The translations under genes and the position numbers were made by a program. Of a stretch of 64,000 bases of DNA, positions 22,916-35,821 are shown one piece after another. The stretch spans positions 2,501 through 66,500 of the forward strand of contig BSBK01014751.1 of NCBI GenBank assembly GCA_027943335.1, given 5' to 3'. Source of the DNA: Chamaecyparis obtusa. Taxonomy: Eukaryota > Streptophyta > Pinopsida > Cupressales > Cupressaceae. The notes under the pieces were generated by a model. That model made no database searches, was not told where the DNA came from, and saw only the letters and a list, made by a program, of their open reading frames with translations. Numbering within the stretch: position 1 is the first letter of the stretch; each line of letters starts with the position of its first letter.

Positions 22916-25900
22916 TTAGTGAGCCTCGGATAGGCGAATGACCCCTAACTTACCTCTTAGATACACAAATGCATCCTTGGGTAATGGTTTGGTGAAAATG
23001 TCTGCAATCTGCTCTTTTGTATGAATATATTCTAATCTAATTTCCTTGTCCTGCACCAATTCTCTGACAAAGTGATATTTAATAGCAATGTGCTTGGTTT
23101 TGGAATGCATTACTGGATTCTTCGAAATGTTTATTGCACTTGTATTGTCACAAAATATAACAACTGGTTCTTTGATCTCAACCTTCATACCTTGTAATAA
23201 TTGTTTAAACCAAACAATATTTGAACAATTTACTACAGTAGCAACATATTATGCTTTAGCTGTGGATTGAGATGTGCAATTTTGCTTTTTACTGGTCCAG
23301 GATACCAGTCTTTTTCCAAGAAAAAATGCTCCACCACTTGTACTTTTTCTATCATCAATGTTCCCTGCCCAATCAGCATTAGTAAACACTTTTAAGTCTA
23401 GATTGCCTCCAAATTTGTACCACAAACCATATTCTTTAGTTCCTCTTAAGTACCTTAAGATTCTTTTGATTGCCATCATATGATTTTCCTTAGGTTTTGC
23501 TGAGAATCTTGCTACTATACCGACTGCTAAAGCAATATCAGGTCTTGTATGTACTACATACTGCAATTTTCCAATCATAGATTGGTATAAGGTCTGATCT
23601 ACTTCTTTTGAATCATCATTTTTGGTAAGTTTCAGTCTAGTACACATGGGTGTACCAACTGGTTTTGAATCTTCCATACCAAACTTCTTAAGTATTTCCT
23701 TAATGTATTTAGATTGAGTAATGTATATACCATTCTTGCTTTGCTGAATTTGAAGACCAACAAAGAATTTTATTAAACCAAACATAGACATTTCAAATTC
23801 TTTGTTCATTTTCTTTGAAAATTCTTTGCACTGATCATCATTCCCTGTAAATATAGTATCATCTACAAATATTTCTACCAATACAATTTTGCCATCTGGT
23901 CCTTCTTTAATATACAGATTGTTGTTATCATTGGCTCTTTTGAAATTAATCTGAATCAGATAGTTATGGAGTCTTTCATACCATGCTCTAGGAGCTTGTT
24001 TCAAACCATACAATGCTTTGTGTAACTTGCAGACCATGTCCTTTTTATCTGGATCAACAAAACCTTCGGGTTGCTCAATGTAGACTTCTTCATCAAGAAT
24101 TCCATTGAGAAATACAGATTTTATATCCATCTGATATACCTTAAATCCTTTATGTGCTGCATAAGCAAGTAGAGTTCTTACACCTTCTAATCTTGCAACA
24201 GGAGCAAAAAATTCACCATAATCTATACCTTCTTCTTGAGAATAACCTTTACATACCAATCTAGCTTTGTTTCTAGATACTTGACCATCTTCATTCAGCT
24301 TATTCCTGAATACCCATTTTGTTCCAATTACATTCTTATCTTTAGGTCTAGGTACAAGAGTCCATGTTTTGTTCTTTTGTATTTGTTCTAATTCTTCATT
24401 CATTGCTTCAATCCAACTTTCATTTTTCAATGCATCTTTGATATTTCTAGGTTCAAAATTAGTAAGCAGACCTGTACCTTTTAGCTTACTTCTTGTCATA
24501 GTACCATCTGATTTGTTTTCAATAATTTGATCTGGTGTATGATGCCTTCTGACATATTTGGGTAGTATAGGTTCCTTGCTTTTTGAATGATTCATGTTGT
24601 TGTCTTCTAGGATCTCTTCTTCAGGTTGCTCTGGCTCGGTAGATATTTGCTTGGTAACTTCAGGCTGAGACTCGGTTTGAATTTCTTCCTGTGACTCGGT
24701 TTGAACTTCTTCCTATGACTCGGTTTGAACTTCTTCCTGTGACTCGGTTACTGTGCTAGGCTCGGTAGATATAGTTTCCTTATTGATAGTTGTGTTTGGC
24801 AATGTTTCAGGTTCAATGTAAACAAATCTCTTGTAGTTTTTAGGTTCCCTTTTACTTTCTTCTTCAGTCTTTTCTGCAAACTCATCAAATTTTACATGTA
24901 TACTTTCTATGACTTTTTGAGTAGACAAGTTCAGACATTTGTATGCCTTACTTTTGCTAGAATATCCTAGGAATATTCCTTCATCACTTTTCACATCAAA
25001 TTTATTTCTTCTGAATTCTTTTAAGATATAACACTTGCTACCAAATACTTTCATGTAACTTACATTGGGTTTATAGCCATACCATAACTCATAAGGAGTT
25101 TTGAATGTGTCTTTCTTCAATTGTACTCGGTTCAAGGTATGAACTGTAGTGCTGATAGCTTCCTTCCAGTACTTTATGGCGATGTTCTTTTCTATCATTA
25201 GAGTCCTTGCACAATCCATAATAGATCTATTTCTTCTTTCAGCTATTCCATTCTGCTCAGGAGTTCTAGGAGTTGATACCTATCTTTTGATTCCTCTTTC
25301 AATGCAAAAGTTGTTAAATTCATGGGAGATGAATTCACCACCTCTGTCTGATCTTAAGCATTTCAATCTTTTCCCTATTTTCTTTTCCACTCTTGCCAAG
25401 TACCATTTGAACTTTTCAAATGCTTCTGACTTTTCTCTTAAATACATAACAGTCATCATTCTAGAATAATCATCAACGAAAAGAATAAAGAATTTATCTC
25501 CAGTATAGCTTTCTATTCCAATAGGTCCACATAAATCAGTATGCACAATTTCCAAAATCTCTTTAGACTGATAGTTCTTACTCTTAAAACTAGTCTTACT
25601 CATTTTTCCAATCTGACAATTCTTCCATAGACCAGTATCAGGTTTCTTCAAAGTAGGAATGCCTCTTACCTTCTTGAATTTGCTTATTTTCATCATGTTA
25701 TCAAAATTCACATGACATAACCTTTTGTGCCATAGCCAACTTTCTTCAATTTGAGCAATAAAACATGAATATTCACTAAGATCAAGATAAAATAAGTTAC
25801 CTTTTATTTGTTTGCCTGATCCAATGAGTTTTCCTTTTCCATCCAGCAGTCTTGCTTGACTATTCATGAATTCAACCTTGAAACCAATGTTGATTAGCTG

Positions 25901-27163
25901 TGCTACACTTAGAAGATTATGTTTTAGTCCTTCAACCCAATAAGCATTATCACATATGAGTTCTTTGGTTAATGAGATTCTTCCTTTTCCTTTTATACAA
26001 CAAGTTTCATTGTTTCCAAATCTTACATTGCCACTATCACAGTCTTCTAGGTATTCAAATTTTGTCTTGTCACCAGTCATGTGATGTGAACATCCACTAT
26101 CTATTATCCATATATCATCTTTGCTTATATGAGAAATAAGTGCCATCTTATCTTCATCATCATCAAATTCATCTTTTATAGCAATAAAGACAATTTCTTC
26201 TTCACTATCATCAGAATCTTTAGCCATAAAACATGTTTTCTTACCTTTATCCTTGAATGATTTGAAATTCTTTTTGTCATAGTACTTGTGACCTCTCTTC
26301 TCTTCCTTGGCTTGCTTGTTTGGGCACCTAGCTGCAATATGTCCAATTTCTTCACATGAAAAATAGATTAAAGGAGTTTTACCTTTATATTTACCTTTCC
26401 CTTTAGAGTACTTTGCAAGTAGTGCTTCTACAATTTCAAGATCACTATCAGAACTTTCTTCTGATACTTCTTCACTTTCTGACTGAACTTCTTTTATTTT
26501 CTTGTTCTTCCTTAGTGAAACCTTGGCCTCAAATGCTGACTCAATATTTTTGGAAATTGGAACATAGTTGTCATAGTTGTCTAATTCAAAGACTGTCAAT
26601 CTTCCAACTAAAGCATCCAAAGTTATATTGTGGTTTGCTTCACATCTTTTTTCTTGAATAGCTGATACTCTTATTGCATAGATAGGGAGTAATGTTCTGA
26701 GTACCTTGCTTATAATAGTTTCATCAGTGATTGTTCCTCCAGAAGCTCTAATTGCACTAACACTTGCTTTGATCCTTTCAACATATTTTGCAATGTTTTC
26801 ATCTTCTTTCATATTCATCTTGTCAAACTGTCCTCTTAGGCTTTCTGCTTTGGCTCTTTTCACATTTGCATCACCACCATATATTTTCTTCAGTTTGATC
26901 CACATTTCATATGCAGTAGTGCATTCTTTAATTTCATCAAATTCTTCATAGCTGAGAGCTGATGCAATGTCTATCATCATGGTGTTATGACTCTTTTTCT
27001 CTGCAATGTCTTCAACAATTAATGCGCCAGTAGGAATTGTGTATTCTTCATCAATGTATTTTCATCCTAAATCACCAATGGAAGCTAGATGAAGCCTCAT
27101 GAGACCTTGCCATGCTGAAAAGTTATCTCTATTGAGCTTTGGAATTTCTCTCTTGTAAGACAT
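22916..27163 (-). pseudogene. copia-2 gag-pol polyprotein, nearly intact with a few stops
   Basis: Start chosen at ATG 27163 (MSYKREIPKLNRDNF), the usual copia gag opening. In order: gag (to about 26500) with ESLRGQFDKM; one zinc knuckle near 26360 (YFSCEEIGHIAARC), whose first cysteine is tyrosine; protease WIIDSGCSHHMTGD near 26100; gag-pre-integrase WLWHKRLCHVNFDNM; integrase with HTDLCGP, SDRGGEF and EQNGIAERRNR (all three acids kept); RT with [24 protein letters not shown] and FVDDTIF; RNase H with [24 protein letters not shown] and DIFTKPLPK, ending at 22916. Stops lie near 27065 (TGA), 25278 (TAG for CAG), 24711 (TAG for CAG, in a repeated EEVQTESQ linker) and 23247 (TAA). Catalytic residues are otherwise kept, so it died recently. 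Confidence 0.9.
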
Positions 27164-27211
27164 CCTGAACTTTAGCTTAGGTCCTTGAAACCCTTCCTGC
27201 AAGCACCAAAA

Positions 27212-27225
27212 GCTCTGATACCAAT
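27212..27225 (-). promoter_or_regulatory. Primer binding site of copia-2
   Basis: The minus strand reads ATTGGTATCAGAGC immediately inside the 5' LTR, the standard plant copia site complementary to initiator tRNA-Met. Confidence 0.92.
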
Positions 27226-28446
27226 TGATGGAATATGGATGAAGTGACTGAGAGGGGGGGGGTGAATTAGTCAACCATAAAACACTTCCTATTATTTATT
27301 TCCAGATCCCTTAGGATATCTTAATGAATATTATCTGTTTAACACTCGGTAAATAGATTGCAGTAACTTGGTAGATGCAGAGAGTATTAGTAAAATTATT
27401 TTTTAGATATTCATCACCACTTTTATATGATTAAGATAACTATTAAGAACACAAGAGACACAGGATTTAACGTGGAAACCCAATATGGGAAAAACCACCA
27501 ATGTATCTAGATACTGATTTTCACTTTTCTGAAGTGATGCCCGGTTAGAAGCCAACCCGGTAAAAGGTTACAAAACACACTGTTAGGTGTGACCTTGTTA
27601 GAGGATTTAATCACCCTGCTAGGAGTGGCCTGGTAAGAGGTCTTGAGAACAATTCAATGGAATTGTCACCTTGTTAGAGGATTTACAATATGGTAGTTAA
27701 ACCAACTCGGTTAAGAGATTTACAATTCACTGTTACAATGATAAAAAGGTAACAATGAAAATGACCTGTATAATAATGCAACTGCCTTGCTGATTACAGA
27801 TCTCTATTCTGTATAAGTGAGATCCTTCCTGATCGAATATATCTCTGCTTCTCTTCAAGGATATTTGATCATCCTTCACAATTTCGCACACACCTTTCCT
27901 GTCTTTCTTCTATATATATCTTCTTCTATGTCTCTTCTTTATTTTTCACACTTGACCTTTTATTTATATGATTTTAGATTTTTCAAATCGGCATTACTTA
28001 GTATAACAGTCGGCTGAATTAAGAAAACTTTATTTGCAAAGATCCTTCAAGAGCCGACAGTGCTCGGTGACCATAATGAAATTTTCTACAATCTTTTGGA
28101 GACCGAGAGAACTCGGTAAACACTGATAATCCTTTTTCTTTGATAACCGAGTGAACTTGGTAAATGCTAACTTTTCTTTGACAACCGAGTGAACTCGGTA
28201 AATGATGATTTTTCTTTGATAACCGAGTGAACTTGGTAAATGCTAACTTTTCTTTGACAACCGAGTGAACTCGGTAAATGCTGATTTTTCTTTGATAACT
28301 GAGTGAACTAGGTAAACACTAATTTTAATGCCAGGCAGACCGACTGAGCTCGATAGGTACTGATTGTTGCGGACTATGACATTGTGTGACATCAAAGACA
28401 ATACATAATTTGAGTAGCAATTTTCTTCAGACAATTGTTTCCAACA
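27226..28446 (-). repeat. 5' LTR of copia-2
   Basis: Same structure as 21360-22581 with the palindromic minisatellite at 28051-28361. It is followed by the target duplication ATCAT and the copia-1 protease region. Confidence 0.92.
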
Positions 28447-29642
28447 ATCATTACCCATTGTTACAAATACTCCATTGTATTTCTCAAGATGATCAAATTT
28501 TTCTTCATCACCAATCATGTGATGGGTACAACCACTATCAATGATCCATGTATCATTTTTATTATCTTTAGAAATGAGTTTTGTCTCTACATACCTTTCT
28601 TCTTCCTCATAATCATCCTTCATCGCAACAAAAACTACTTCAACATCATCATCTGTGTCAGTCTCGGTATCATTCTCTTCAGCAATGTAACATACCTTTT
28701 TGCCTTTATCATTATTATCTCGATTATCTCTATTGTAGTGTTGGTAACTTCTATTGTTTCTCCTCCCATAACTTCCTTCACCATATCGATCTTTGTTTCT
28801 ATCATCTTCTTTCCTATTTGGGCATCTAGCAGCAATATGACTAACTTCTTTGCAGTTAAAACATGCTAAAGGTAATTTACCCCTATATCTACCTTTACAT
28901 TTAGGTAACCTCTGGGCCATAAGAGCTTCAAGCTCATCAAGCTCATCATCGATGTTATTGTCATTATCATCATTATTACTTCTACTACTAGACTTACCAG
29001 TCTTCAGAGAAGTCATGAAAGAAAACTCAACAGATAGTACAACACTATTTTCATAATTGTTTAACTCAAAGTTGTTAGCTTACCAATCAGATTATCAAGA
29101 GTGAGAGTACTGTTAGGTACTGACCTCATTTCATGTATTGCAGATATTCTAATTGCATAAATAGGTAATAAAGTCCTTATAATTTTTCTTACCATTGTAT
29201 CTTCATTAATGACACCACCAGATCCTCTGATAGCATTAACTACCTCCTTTATTTGGTTTGTATACTACACTATGTTTTATCCTTCTTTCATTTTCATATC
29301 ATCGAATCTTCCTCTTAAACTTTCAGCTCTAGCTCTCTTGACATTTTCATCACCACTATAAACTTGAGTAAGTTTATCCCACGTTTCCTTTGAAGTAAGG
29401 CAATCCTTGACATCTTCAAATTTAGCACCTGATAGAGCAGCAACAATCTCCATCATAGTAACATTATGCTCATGTCTATCTCTTAATTGATCATGAGTCA
29501 AAGGTCATGTAGTCAGTGCTAAGTAGCCATTATCCAATAGGGTGAGGGTAAAATTTCCAATCCCAAATATATGAAGTCTCATTCGGCTTTGCCATATTGT
29601 AAAGTTGTCCCTATTCAACTTTGGTACTTCCCTCTTATACAT
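28447..29642 (-). pseudogene. copia-1 gag and protease fragment
   Basis: Start chosen at ATG 29642 (MYKREVPKLNRDNF). The gag body has HDQLRDRHEHN, ESLRGRFDDMKMKEG and a run of D and E; an intact zinc knuckle follows (CFNCKEVSHIAARC) with an arginine-, tyrosine- and asparagine-rich tail; the protease motif is WIIDSGCTHHM. Stops fall near 29274 (after MKMKEG), 29510 and 29080. It stops at MGND where copia-2 cuts in. The close relationship to the copia-3 gag at 43057 is clear by eye. Confidence 0.85.
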
Positions 29643-29694
29643 TTTGTGATCTTTCTACTGAAGTCCTTAAAACTATGTTCCAAGCAACCAATAT

Positions 29695-29708
29695 GCTCTG
29701 ATACCAAT
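29695..29708 (-). promoter_or_regulatory. Primer binding site of copia-1
   Basis: The minus strand reads ATTGGTATCAGAGC next to the LTR edge, matching initiator tRNA-Met. Confidence 0.9.
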
Positions 29709-31197
29709 TGTTAGAATAATTGAGAGGGGGGTGAATCAGTTATCCATAATCCCAATTACAAAATGTATCACTTAAAACAAATTCAGCTAATTCTACAACT
29801 TGGTAAAACAAGAATACTAAACTGTCTGTGTAATTAATGATTACCAGTTAATTACTCATAGTGATTACCAACCAAATCAAATATGTAACATGCAAAGTAT
29901 GATAACCAAACAATCACCACATAAACACATAACACAAAGATTTAACATGGAAACCCTGTAAAGGGAAAAACCACCTGGGACCGGTAACCCAAAATATTTT
30001 CACTCTTTTGAAGTGAGCTCGGTGAAGATCCAACCCTATTAAAGGTTAAAAAACACACTGTAAGGTGTGACCTTGTTAGAGGATTTAACACTAATAGTTA
30101 TCATCCAACCAGCATTCACTATGGGGTTGACAGGATAACAATGTACATTCTATGAATGACATAATAAGACTTTCAAGTCCACTCAGTTAAGAGATTTTTC
30201 TGTTACAATGGTTAAACTGAAATAGTAGGTGATCTGATTACAATGTGCAACTTGTTTTTGCAGATGTTCAGATCTATTCTAAGTCCATAAAAATCCTCTG
30301 ATCAATATTTCTATTCAGTTCATCAACATTCAATAACTTAATGTCACTCGGTAAAGCCCTCTGATGCTCGGTACTATTCTGTAGTTTGGTTCTTCTTCAA
30401 CTAGTCTGATCAGGCATGCATGAATCTATGTTCATGAAATGTCTCTATAGTCTCCTTCTTCCGGCATACATTTCACAATGAAACCCTAGTCTCTTAAATA
30501 GACAAGTAAATTGTTTTCTTTTCATCCATCAGATTTTGCCGCTTAATCTCCTTCATTGATTTTTCTGCTTAAACCTTCCTTGGCAGATGTGTCAATGACT
30601 TGTTTCAATTCCATCCTTTAGATCTTCTTTGAATTTTTTTAGCCGTTGATCTCATAACAAACTTTATCTTTCAACCTCATAATCATACACTATACAACTC
30701 ATCAATTTCTGTCGGCTAAACTAATCATTTAGCTCTTTTGTCCATACTCAGTTAACAAAGAAATGTGTCAATGAACACAAGCTTGGTTGACACTATCACT
30801 CTCTATACACTACATTGGCTTGGTCTATACTAGAATGCTTCATTAACTGACCACATTACTTTGTAACATTTTTCTTCTATCTTCATAACAAATTACTGTA
30901 ACATAATCAAGTCAACAATATGAAGTCGTAGACTCATCAATAAGTTACCAAGTGTATTCCTTATCCTTATCTATCATATCCATCTTCCTCCATGTAGATA
31001 TCTCAGTTCTTCATCTTTTCTCCTCTTTTACAGATGTATAGATATTTGCAACTAACATGATAAGTACTGTCAAAACTAGTTGACATCAATGACAACATAA
31101 TGATTGATTCAATTATCTTACATATCAACTCAGTGCTCGGTGATCTCTAATCACTTGTAGCTCATCAATCAGGTTCTCAATCAGTTGTAGTACATCA
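29709..31197 (-). repeat. 5' LTR of copia-1
   Basis: Runs from TGTTAGAATAATTGAGAG to CAGTTGTAGTACATCA. Read on the minus strand its start (TGATGTACTACAACTGATT) lines up with the copia-3 LTR start (TGATGAACTAAAACTGATT), and both share GTTGTCATTGATGT and GACAGTACTTATC further in. Confidence 0.88.
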
Positions 31198-32519
31198 GAT
31201 TTATTCCCCTTTATCCTTCTCTATCATCTCCTTCTATTCTAGCTTCTTATTAAATAGCCAGCAAAACCACAAGTCCACCTGTCAGGAAAATTATTACAAA
31301 GAAATAGGTCTTGTCCCGAAGGATAAATTAGCGACCTTACAAATAGGAAAATAAACATGTGTGAAGACAACTAGAAGTCCACACATCATCTAAGAAGAAT
31401 ACCCCAAGGATGTGTAAAGCCTAGATGTCAAACAAAACATTTTTGAAGCTGACATCACACTTTACTCGAGTTGCAAGGAAACAAGCACACAATGAATAAG
31501 GAGGAATAAAAACCCCATGAAAGATAGAATTAAGCTATGTGATCTTAGATACAAGATGCATGATAGGTCCACATTAAGGAGCCAACTTTGCATAAAGATA
31601 AAACACGAACAACAAAGGTCATTCCTCAAACAACAGACAGGAATAGGAAACAATAAATCTTTTTGGTTGATGCAAGATTTCCAAAGTACCCAAGATGCTC
31701 CTGCATCAAATTCACCCTCTCCTAATGTTTCTCTACTTGGACTCATAAAATTTTAGCTGGATATTATCTTGTTGTTATCTCAGTCGATTGCCTCTATGGG
31801 TTTAATATTGCATTATATTTTGAGGTGTTATTTATGTTAATAATCTTAAGTGTGGCATTAATGTATAATTGCAATAGACTTGGTGACTGAGGCTATTCTT
31901 GATAAAGAAACATAAGGTGATCAATGTGTTTCATGGTCATTTTTATTTGATTTGTAAAATAATGTTTATTGTAACCTCCTTTAGTAAATTAGTGACCCAT
32001 TTTAGGTTTGGAGCTTATTCTACGGTATAGAATGATTGGTCAAGATATTTTGTCATGGTTTTGATTTGGGCTTGATGCTAATTCCCATTTGTGGTAATGT
32101 GTGGTGCTTGGAGAAAGTTTTTGAATGTCTTTGAAAGGTGTGTCAACTCAATGTGAATATCCCCATATATTATGTTCCTTTCTCTTATAATTTTGATTAA
32201 GGTTTTGGCTTACCTTTTATGTACACATGACATATTCCTTTGGGTCAACTTGTGGTATGATCTAGAGGATATATAAACAATCTTGATGATCATTTGGGTG
32301 TTAAAATATTGTGATGATATAAAAAAGATAGAACGGTGATTTAGAAGAAGTGTTGAATAGGAATTTTTTGGTTCAAATGATAATAGTATATAAATGAAGA
32401 TATATTCAATTGAGTATTCATTGTGAGCTATAATATAGCATATCACATGCTATTTTATCAATTCAAATTCTCTTGTAAATTGGACATATTGTACTTTTTC
32501 ACTAGAGAAAAGATCTTCA
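31198..32519 (-). repeat. Partial 3' LTR of the chromovirus-like element
   Basis: Aligns with 36054-37337 throughout, for example TTGTTGTTATCTCAGTCGAT at about 31770 and 36619, and GACCCATTTTAGGTTTGGA. A TATA-like box (minus strand GGCTATTTAATAAG) lies at 31244-31257. The first 230 bases of the LTR end are missing because copia-1 lies there. Confidence 0.75.
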
Positions 32520-32529
32520 AATTGAAGAC

Positions 32530-34960
32530 TAGGAATACACAACTGAATTCCTTTAAACAACATGTCTTCCTGGATGAATAATCAATCCACCTTTATTTCT
32601 TATTTGTCATGTGATTCTTACAAACTTTACAAGGTTCTAAAAAATCAGGGTCATTTTCATACAAATTCTTCAAATCTTCAAAACTGAGCACTTCAAATCT
32701 CATCTTTGTCAACAAACTTCTTCTTTTGCTCAATGCATCTACCACCTTATTTGAATATCCACTCTTGTCTTTCAACACAAAAGAAAAGTTTTGCATATAT
32801 TCAACCCACTTCATATTTCTTTGGTTCACCTTATTTTGACTTTATGACTAGTGTACAATAAAAATTCTCTAAGCATCAAGTAATGTATCCATTTCTTCAA
32901 AGCTTCAATTATTGCATAAAATTCTTGATCATATACCAAATATTCCTCTTAGAATCATTCAATTTATCACTATAGAAACCTATAGGCTTACCCTCTTGAC
33001 TCAAAACATCTCCAATGGCATTTCCACTAGCATCATAGTCAACTTGAAAAACTTTATTAAAATCAAGTAAAGAAAGCATAGGAAATTTTGTGACCTTTTC
33101 CTTCAATGTTTTAAATCTTTTATTTTATCCATGTGTCCATCTAAATTCCTTTTTGTCACCTCTCATTGTCTTTGTCATCGCATTACATACTAAACTGAAA
33201 TTTCTGATGAACTTCCTATAGAAACTTGCTAATCCATGAAATGATCTAACTTCCCCAACACTTTCAGGTGTAGGCCAATCATGAATAGCTTGTACCTTCT
33301 CAGGATCCATCTTCAATCTATCAGCCAAAATCACAAATCCCAAATATATAAGTTCCTTCTTCATAAAAGAACATTTCTTCAAATTTATCAACAACTTTTC
33401 TTCTTTCAACCTATGCAACACTTGTCTGATGTGCATTAGGTGTTCTTATTTATTCTTACTAAAAATTTGTATGTCATCAAGGTATGCAATCACAAACTTA
33501 CCCAATAATTCTTCAGAACCTCATTCATCAACCTCATAAACTCACTAGGTGCATTAGTTAAACCAAAAGGCATAACCAACCACTCATACAAACCTTCATT
33601 AGTCTTAAATGCAATCTTTCATTCATCCCCTTCTTTGATCCTAATTTGGTGATAGCCACTTTTCAAATCAATCTTTAAAATACTTCGCTCCACTCAAACT
33701 ATCCATAATGTCATCCATCTTAGGCAAAGGGAATCTATACTTCACTATTATTCTATTAATAGCTCTAGAATCGGTGCACATTCTTCATTCTCCATTCTTC
33801 TTAGGTGCCAATATAATAGGTACTACACAAGGGATCAAAATTTCTCTGATCAAACCTTTCTCAAGAAATTATTTCATTTATCTAATTAGTTCTTCATTCT
33901 CTGTAGGTGTTAGTCTGTGTGGTGCTTTATTAAGCAAACTAGCTCCAAGTATCAAATCCATGTAGTGACTTATACTTCTCACATGAGGTAATCCATCAGG
34001 TACATTATCAGAAATAATATCTTGAAATTTAGTCAATAAAGATCTAACCCCAAGTGTACACTCTCAACCTTTCTAGGGATCAAAACAAAGCAAACATTAT
34101 ATTTCTTCGTGTCTTTCACAAACTGATTTCCTTCAACCAAGAAAACTCTAACTCTAGTATAGAGATTTTCCTTAGGTTTCTATACCAAGGGAAACAATGC
34201 TTGTCTCTTTCCATTAGCCCAAATACTAGATTGATTTAATCTACCATCATGTAAAGCTTTTTTATCATACTACCAAGGTCTTCCCAAAAGAATATGACAA
34301 CATTCCATAGGCATGATATCACACAAGACTTCATCAAAGTAATTTCCAATCTTGAATTTCACAAGCCATTGTTCACTTACCATTAATTTATGTTCGTCAT
34401 TGATCCAAGTGATGTGATGTAGGTTAGGATGTCTCAATCTCTACAACTTCAACTTAGATACCAGTTCCTCAGATGCCAAATTATCTGAACTACCAATCAA
34501 TAATTACATTGTAACACTTTCCTTCAATCATGCATCTGGTCTTGAAAATACTTTTCCTCAAAATAGATTCTCCATCCAACTTCTCATTCCATAAGCTTCT
34601 TCTCATCATCAAATTTTCTCCTTTCTAAAGTTCATTAGGTCTGTCAATAGCCTCTTCCTGAATCAAATCATTTATGCTACTACTTCTTGTCTTCTTACGA
34701 GAAAAGTTACATTCAAAGGCTATATGTCCTTCTTCACCAAGATCTATCTTCTCTCTTTCCAATACTGTTATTCTTAGAGTAACCATAATAATTACCTCTA
34801 GAGTAGTTACCTCTTCCTCTACTTCCATTAAATTCTTTCCATTTAGACTTTCTTTTATGATTAGGTGTACTATCAGATCTCTTTCTTTCTTAATAAAATC
34901 TACCTCAACTTCACTGAAATCTTCCACCCCTTTTCCTCTTTCTATGCTATTGCTTCTTCA
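32530..34960 (-). pseudogene. Chromovirus-like pol fragment: protease, RT, RNase H
   Basis: From right to left: a protease-like region with HILLGRPW near 34280; RT with APKKNGE, YRFPLPKMDDIMD near 33700 and the catalytic box YLDDIQIFSKN near 33470; the connection domain with KKCSFMKKELIYLGF (33380); RNase H with FQVDYDASGNAIGDVLSQ (33060) and the terminal VDALSKR near 32740. Frame changes and stops are frequent, for example near 33660 and 33890. The frame fades at 32530 where the LTR begins, so the zinc-binding domain, integrase and chromodomain are all absent. Without them an integrated copy could not be made by its own enzymes. Confidence 0.8.
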
Positions 34961-35705
34961 CCAATTTTTCTTCAACTTTTAAGGCATACAAATATTCTTC
35001 CTCAACGCTTTCTATTTTCACGAAACTAATTTCATCTTGTATAGAGGTTCTCAAGCCATTCAAGTATCTAGAAACTTTTTCGACCTCATCATCCACATGT
35101 TAAGATCTAATGTCCAACTTATAGAATTCCTTAGTATAATCTTTCACATTCATGTCTTTTTGTCTCAAATTTTGCATTGTTCTCAATAAATTAACTTGAT
35201 AATTAGCATGAAGGAATTTATTTTTTAACTTACCAACCATTTTCATCCAATTCTTTTTCTTTTCTTTTCATCTTCTTTGTCTATCAGTTTGCCAGTGTTC
35301 TCACAAAAGAGATGCATGTCCTTTCAATTTCATAATTTCTATCTTTAGCTTCTTATTCTTAGGTTTAATTTCATAATCAAAGTACTTTTCAATCTTAGAG
35401 ATCCAGTCCAACAAGGCATCATTGTCAATTTTTCTATTGTAAGTAGAAAGTTCAAAATTAGGTCTTGAGTTCTCTCTAGCCAAAGCATTAAAGAGCCTTT
35501 CCTCATCATGTTCATCTTCTTTAGGTTTAGGACGAGGTGTTTCTACTTCTTCTTCATCACTAATATCTTCAAGATGTGCTCCTCTTCTATGGGTTGTTTC
35601 AACAACTTCAAATCTAGATGCAATTTGTCTCAACATGTCCATAATAGAATTGTATGCATTTTCTCTACCTTGAAACATTCTTACAATAGTTCCTGCAAGA
35701 AACAT
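34625..35705 (-). pseudogene. Chromovirus-like gag
   Basis: Opens at MFLAGTIVRMFQGREN (35705). It has an acidic segment (EDISDEEEVETPRPKPKED) followed by the capsid-like core around 35420-35300 (LLDWISKIEKYFDYE, KIEIMKLKGHASLLWE), typical of plant Ty3/gypsy gag. It continues in another frame to a tract of basic residues and the remains of one zinc knuckle (GHIAFEC near 34720). Stops break it several times. Confidence 0.75.
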
Positions 35706-35802
35706 AACCCTCTACAAGTTATAGGTCATATTTCAGATCTTCCACCCTACAATCATTCCAATCAGGGTTCTCCACAATCCCAAATTTTTGCAAAGAAAGA
35801 AA

Positions 35803-35819
35803 CCTTCACTCTTATACCA
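35803..35819 (-). promoter_or_regulatory. Primer binding site of the chromovirus-like element
   Basis: The minus strand reads TGGTATAAGAGTGAAGG, a two-base variant of the TGGTATCAGAGC initiator-tRNA site, just upstream of gag. Confidence 0.55.
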
Positions 35820-35821
35820 CC

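Larger units (their letters stand above)
21360..28446 (-). mobile_element. Complete Ty1/copia element copia-2, inserted in copia-1
   Basis: A 7.09 kb element with LTRs at 21360-22581 and 27226-28446 (1222 and 1221 bp), both TGATGG...CCAACA, flanked by the 5 bp duplication ATCAT (21355-21359 and 28447-28451). The primer site and the purine tract are in the expected places. The two LTRs are very similar in the parts I compared, making this one of the youngest insertions here. Gag-pol is nearly a single frame interrupted by about four stops, two of them CAG-to-TAG. Confidence 0.92.
7152..31197 (-). mobile_element. Ty1/copia LTR retrotransposon copia-1, split by two insertions
   Basis: The element survives as three collinear minus-strand pieces: 7152-9036 (C-terminal integrase region, RT, RNaseH), 20421-21359 (integrase core, gag-pre-integrase) and 28447-31197 (gag, protease, primer site, 5' LTR). 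The coding sequence is continuous across both interruptions once one copy of each target duplication (CAAAC, ATCAT) is removed. The 3' LTR and the RNaseH end are missing because the CACTA element cuts in at 7151. Its single LTR (29709-31197, 1489 bp) resembles the copia-3 LTR (1487 bp at 47755-49241), so both belong to one family. The right end abuts a chromovirus LTR at 31198, probably with GATTT as one target copy. Confidence 0.85.

Noticed and set aside
28243..29016. A 257-codon continuous ORF as a real protein
   Set aside because: Its first part is copia-1 gag and protease, but the last part reads through the target duplication into the copia-2 LTR; it is a fusion made by the insertion.
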